Below the pieces are notes generated by a model that saw only the letters and a program-made list of their open reading frames with translations, had not been told where the DNA came from and did no database searches. A stretch of 16,013 nucleotides of DNA, taken from Candidatus Kuenenbacteria bacterium. Its GTDB lineage: Bacteria > Patescibacteriota > Patescibacteriia > UBA2591 > PGYQ01. Location: assembly GCA_016209005.1 (NCBI GenBank), contig JACQWZ010000015.1, positions 1-16,013 of the forward strand. The letters run 5' to 3'. Below are positions 13,692 to 16,013 of this stretch, in pieces (the first letter of the stretch is position 1; the number at the start of each line of letters is the position of its first letter). Position numbers and translations under genes: made by a program.

Positions 13692-13870
13692 AACTAAACA
13701 ACGACTGTTGTGGCTACCAACCACAGAATAAATTTTTTCTTAAAAAAGACTAAGCTGTTATTCAAAGTGTTCTGTGTTTTAAAAAAATACAGAGAAGCCG
13801 GGTGGAACCGCGAGAAATCCTCGTCCCAGCATACTAAATTTTTTTTAGTATTTTGAGACGAAGTTTTTTT
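13692..13870 (+). ncRNA. Compact T-box riboswitch controlling thrS
   Basis: The T-box core GGGTGGAACCGCG lies at 13800-13812, with the tRNA-acceptor-binding bulge TGGAACC at 13803-13809. The GGG/CCC and CGAG/CTCG pairs around it make the antiterminator (about 13800-13827). A competing terminator follows at 13819-13870. Upstream, a hairpin TCTGT...ACAGA (13770-13793) fits stem III. The stem I candidate is only TGTGG, CTACCAA, CCACA (13709-13725), whose loop contains ACC, a Thr codon that matches tRNA-Thr(GGU). An overlapping hairpin ACAAC, GACT, GTTGT (13698-13711) would offer ACT instead. The leader to the T-box is only about 110 bases and I find no long canonical stem I. Uncharged tRNA-Thr should favour thrS expression. 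The T-box call is firm; the specifier is inferred. Confidence 0.9.
13819..13870 (+). terminator. T-box terminator hairpin
   Basis: Arms 13819-13838 and 13844-13863 pair well (TCGTC/GACGA, ATACTAAA/TTTAGTAT, a few mismatches between) and are followed by seven T at 13864-13870. The left arm shares CTCGTCCC with the antiterminator, so the two structures exclude each other. Confidence 0.88.
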
Positions 13871-13894
13871 AATTTAAGGAGTTACGAACTATTA

Positions 13895-13972
13895 ATGTGC
13901 ATTTGGCTAATATTAGCTAAAAATGAAAAATTAACAAAAATTCAATTTTCGCTAACTTTAGCCATTTTTTGA
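13895..13972 (+). CDS. Possible 25-codon leader ORF between the T-box and thrS
   Basis: ATG at 13895 opens MCIWLILAKNEKLTKIQFSL and five more residues, stopping at TGA 13970-13972. AAGGAG at 13876-13881 is one of few good Shine-Dalgarno sequences here but is 13 bases from this ATG, further than ideal. The ORF is not threonine-rich, so classical attenuation is unlikely. It could be chance in AT-rich DNA. Confidence 0.25.
   Translation: MCIWLILAKNEKLTKIQFSLTLAIF
13904..13970 (+). terminator. Second hairpin plus T-run in the thrS leader
   Basis: TGGCTAATATTAGCTAAAA (13904-13922) pairs at 16 of 19 positions with 13946-13964 and is followed by six T (13965-13970). It looks like a rho-independent terminator downstream of the T-box one, although it may instead be another dispersed palindrome. 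No promoter is evident between the two. Confidence 0.45.
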
Positions 13973-13989
13973 TTAAACTGCGTAAGTCC

Positions 13990-14051
13990 TGAATTTACGA
14001 TTTAAGATTTACGATTTAAGATTTAATTTCTAAAAAGCTATAAGCTATAAG
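13990..14051. repeat. ATTTACGATTTAAG tandem words before thrS
   Basis: Two tandem copies of the 14-base word ATTTACGATTTAAG (13993-14020) followed by ATTTA, then AAAAAGCTATAAGCTATAAG. The same AAAAAGCTATAAACTATAA word occurs near 8008-8026, and the ATTTAAG words resemble those before gatB (11092-11121). They form the immediate leader of thrS, with no clear Shine-Dalgarno. Confidence 0.6.
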
Positions 14052-14057
14052 AATTAT

Positions 14058-15863
14058 ATGAAAAAACAATCAATTGAAATTATCCGCCATTCTTTGGCAC
14101 ACATAATGGCAGCGGCTGTATTAAAATTATGGCCCAATACTAAATTCGCTATTGGTCCGGCGATTGAAAATGGTTTTTATTATGATTTGGACTTTAATCA
14201 AAAGTCAAAAGTCAAAAGCTTGTCCCGAGTGAAATCGAGGGATCAAAAGTCAAAACCACAACTTAAAACTCAAAATTTAACTCCTGACGACTTGCTAAAA
14301 ATTGAAGAAGAGATGAAAAATATAATTAAAGCTGATTTACAGTTTGTTAAATCAGAATTGCCGATTGCTAAAGCTTTGGCGTACGAAAAAAAAAGAGGAC
14401 AAATTTATAAAGAGGAGATGATAAAAGAATTAAAACGAGCTGGCGAAAAATCAGTAAGTTATTATAAATTAGGCGAGTTTGACGACTTGTGTCGCGGTCC
14501 GCACATTGAATCCAGCAATCAAATATCATTGGATAGTTTTAAATTAGAAAAAATCGCCGGCGCTTATTGGCGCGGAGATGAAAAAAATAAAATGTTGACC
14601 AGAATTTACGGTCTGGCTTTTGAAAATAAAAAAGAATTAGAAAATTATTTAAAAGTGATGGAAGAAGCGGAAAAAAGAGATCATCGTAAAATAGGAAAAG
14701 AACAAGATCTATTTAGTTTTCATCAAGAAGGTCCTGGCTTTATTTTTTGGCATCCAAAAGGAATGCTACTTCGAGAGGCGCTTATGAAACCCTATGACCT
14801 ACTGCATAAAAATGAAGGGTATGATACAATATCTACTCCGATTTTACTTTCAGAAGAAATGTGGCATAGATCCGGCCATTGGGAACATTATAAAAATGAT
14901 ATGTTTTTTGTCAAAACAGATGAGGGTAATTTTGCGATAAAACCTATGAATTGTCCGGGTTCAATTCTTATCTATAATACACGTCCGCGTTCCTACAAAG
15001 AATTCCCTATAAAATATGCTGAAAAAGGAGAGGTGCATCGCCATGAACCATCCGGAACTCTTCATGGATTGTTTAGGGTTAGAGCCTTTCGTCAAGACGA
15101 TTCTCATATTTTTACCTTAGAAGAACAAGTTGAAGAGGAAATAAAAAAAATTGTTTCTCTCGCCCTAAAATTTTATATTATATTTGGTTTTTCTAATATA
15201 AATATTGAAGTTTCTACCAGACCAAAAAATTCAATAGGATCAGATGAAATTTGGAATAAATCAGAAAAGATAATAAAAAAAGTATTAAAAGATTTAAATT
15301 TAAATTATAAAATAAATGAAGGCGATGGAGCTTTTTATGGACCAAAAATTGATTTTCATATTAAAGATTGCATCGGACGCCCTTGGCAATGTGGCACTAT
15401 TCAATTGGATTTTTCTATGCCTGAAAGATTTGATCTAAAATATATTGACAAGGACGGTAAATTTAAACGCCCGGTTATGATTCATCGAACAATTATTGGT
15501 TCAATTCAAAGGTTCACAGGTGTTCTTATTGAACATTACGCTGGTGTTTTTCCTGTTTGGTTATCACCAGTACAAGTTAAAATAATTTCTGTTGGTTCAA
15601 CTCACGTTGAGTTTTGCCACAAGCTGGCAGATGAATTTAAACAAAATGATATTAGAGTTGAAGTGGACGAATCAGATGAAACAGTTGGCAATAAAATCAG
15701 AAAAGCTGTGGCTGAAAAAATTCCGTATATGCTAGTGATCGGCGACCGAGAAATGTCATCTGATAAATTAACGATAAGAGATAGGGGAGAAAAAACGACT
15801 AGAGAAATTGGGAAACAAGAATTTATTAAAAAGATTCAGGAGAAAATTAAAAATTTAAAATAA
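14058..15863 (+). CDS. thrS: Threonyl-tRNA synthetase lacking the TGS domain
   Basis: Class II synthetase charging tRNA-Thr. It begins directly at the editing domain: HSLAH (H11/H15, HxxxH) and CRGPH (C145-H149), so the roughly 60-residue TGS domain of long ThrS is absent. The catalytic core is complete. The zinc ligands are C299 (PMNCPGS), H350 (DDSHIF) and H476 (MIHRTIIGS); their spacing matches E. coli C334/H385/H511. Motif 2 is HRHEPSGTLHGLFRVRAFRQD, and the C-terminal anticodon domain starts near SPVQVKIISVG. Residues about 49-71 (KSKVKSLSRVKSRDQKSK) are a basic, repeat-coded insertion within the editing domain. Controlled by the T-box leader upstream. 601 residues fits a TGS-less form plus insert. 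Confidence 0.97.
   Translation: MKKQSIEIIRHSLAHIMAAAVLKLWPNTKFAIGPAIENGFYYDLDFNQKSKVKSLSRVKSRDQKSKPQLKTQNLTPDDLLKIEEEMKNIIKADLQFVKSELPIAKALAYEKKRGQIYKEEMIKELKRAGEKSVSYYKLGEFDDLCRGPHIESSNQISLDSFKLEKIAGAYWRGDEKNKMLTRIYGLAFENKKELENYLKVMEEAEKRDHRKIGKEQDLFSFHQEGPGFIFWHPKGMLLREALMKPYDLLHKNEGYDTISTPILLSEEMWHRSGHWEHYKNDMFFVKTDEGNFAIKPMNCPGSILIYNTRPRSYKEFPIKYAEKGEVHRHEPSGTLHGLFRVRAFRQDDSHIFTLEEQVEEEIKKIVSLALKFYIIFGFSNINIEVSTRPKNSIGSDEIWNKSEKIIKKVLKDLNLNYKINEGDGAFYGPKIDFHIKDCIGRPWQCGTIQLDFSMPERFDLKYIDKDGKFKRPVMIHRTIIGSIQRFTGVLIEHYAGVFPVWLSPVQVKIISVGSTHVEFCHKLADEFKQNDIRVEVDESDETVGNKIRKAVAEKIPYMLVIGDREMSSDKLTIRDRGEKTTREIGKQEFIKKIQEKIKNLK
14199..14265. repeat. Repeat-coded insertion in thrS
   Basis: AAAAGTCAAAAGTCAAAAG words flank GCTTGTCCCGAGTGAAATCGAGGGAT (about 14218-14243), which has TCCCGAG/TCGAGGGA inverted symmetry. 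The words resume with CAAAAGTCAAAAC. It stays in frame and adds about 22 polar residues to the editing domain. Confidence 0.75.
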
Positions 15864-15920
15864 CAGTTTGTCTCCTGCATAATGCCAGATACATATTGGA
15901 CTCCATAAGGCCATAGCTTT
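15864..15920 (+). other. Probable left end of an insertion sequence
   Basis: Directly after thrS the base composition changes: TGTCTCCTGCATAATGCC and GGACTCCATAAGGCCATAG are GC-richer and free of the local word repeats. As a transposase-like gene starts at 15921, this may be the element's terminal region. The other end is outside the window, so no inverted repeat can be confirmed. Confidence 0.35.
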
Positions 15921-16013
15921 ATGAAAATACAAAGTATCTATAGAGGTATTAAAGGATTTGTAAAATTGTATGAATATGGGTATAAATATACCTATATGAT
16001 TACAGAAAAAGCC
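15921..16013 (+). CDS. Start of a transposase/integrase-like protein, cut by window end
   Basis: The ATG at 15921 opens 31 codons that run off the window: MKIQSIYRGIKGFVKLYEYG followed by a tyrosine-rich YKYTYMITEKA. This N-terminus resembles integrase-core (rve, IS481/IS3-like) transposases that I recall from Patescibacteria, which continue with a helix-turn-helix. No catalytic residue is visible in this fragment, so the call rests on N-terminal resemblance alone. Confidence 0.5.
   Translation, partial: MKIQSIYRGIKGFVKLYEYGYKYTYMITEKA

Noticed and set aside
1..16013. tRNA, rRNA and CRISPR loci
   Set aside because: I scanned for tRNA-like TTCGA arms and rRNA words and saw none that form a full gene; a tRNAscan-SE run would settle it.

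Overview
The window is very AT-rich bacterial chromosome. Its gene content and texture fit Candidatus Patescibacteria (CPR), most like a Parcubacteria-type lineage. The reasons are a DUF4012 protein, an O-antigen-ligase/TPR membrane protein, a PheS with a four-cysteine insert, a ThrS without its TGS domain, sparse Shine-Dalgarno sequences, and a dense sprinkling of short repeats. The lineage is inferred from family knowledge and was not tested by phylogeny.

Layout. Positions 209-7824 are read leftward, probably as one operon: a charged coiled-coil protein of unknown function, pheS, a GxxExxY-family protein, pheT, a small four-helix membrane protein, and a Wzy/O-antigen-ligase-like protein with C-terminal TPRs. 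The last gene carries an apparent frameshift near its 5' end. Positions 8097-15863 are read rightward: a DUF4012 membrane protein, gatB, an MNT nucleotidyltransferase/HEPN toxin-antitoxin pair, and a T-box riboswitch followed by thrS. At the right edge a transposase-like gene begins and runs out of the window.

How the genes work together. pheS/pheT, thrS and gatB all supply aminoacyl-tRNA to the ribosome. The ligase-like and DUF4012 proteins suggest envelope or exopolysaccharide work. Two small cassettes sit inside this housekeeping set, each bounded by long perfect repeats. The GxxExxY gene lies exactly in the pheS-pheT gap between 38-bp perfect inverted repeats. The MNT-HEPN pair lies between two identical 41-bp copies of a promoter-like sequence, the second of which drives the thrS T-box leader. 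Both look like mobile or recently inserted modules.

The other main feature is repeat invasion of coding sequence. Perfect or near-perfect palindromes and tandem word-like repeats sit in frame inside pheT, gatB, thrS and the DUF4012 gene, and probably in the ligase gene. They add peptides that are unlikely to belong to the ancestral proteins. The T-box leader of thrS is also unusually compact, with a Thr codon (ACC) in a simple hairpin loop. These three observations are the parts most worth following up.
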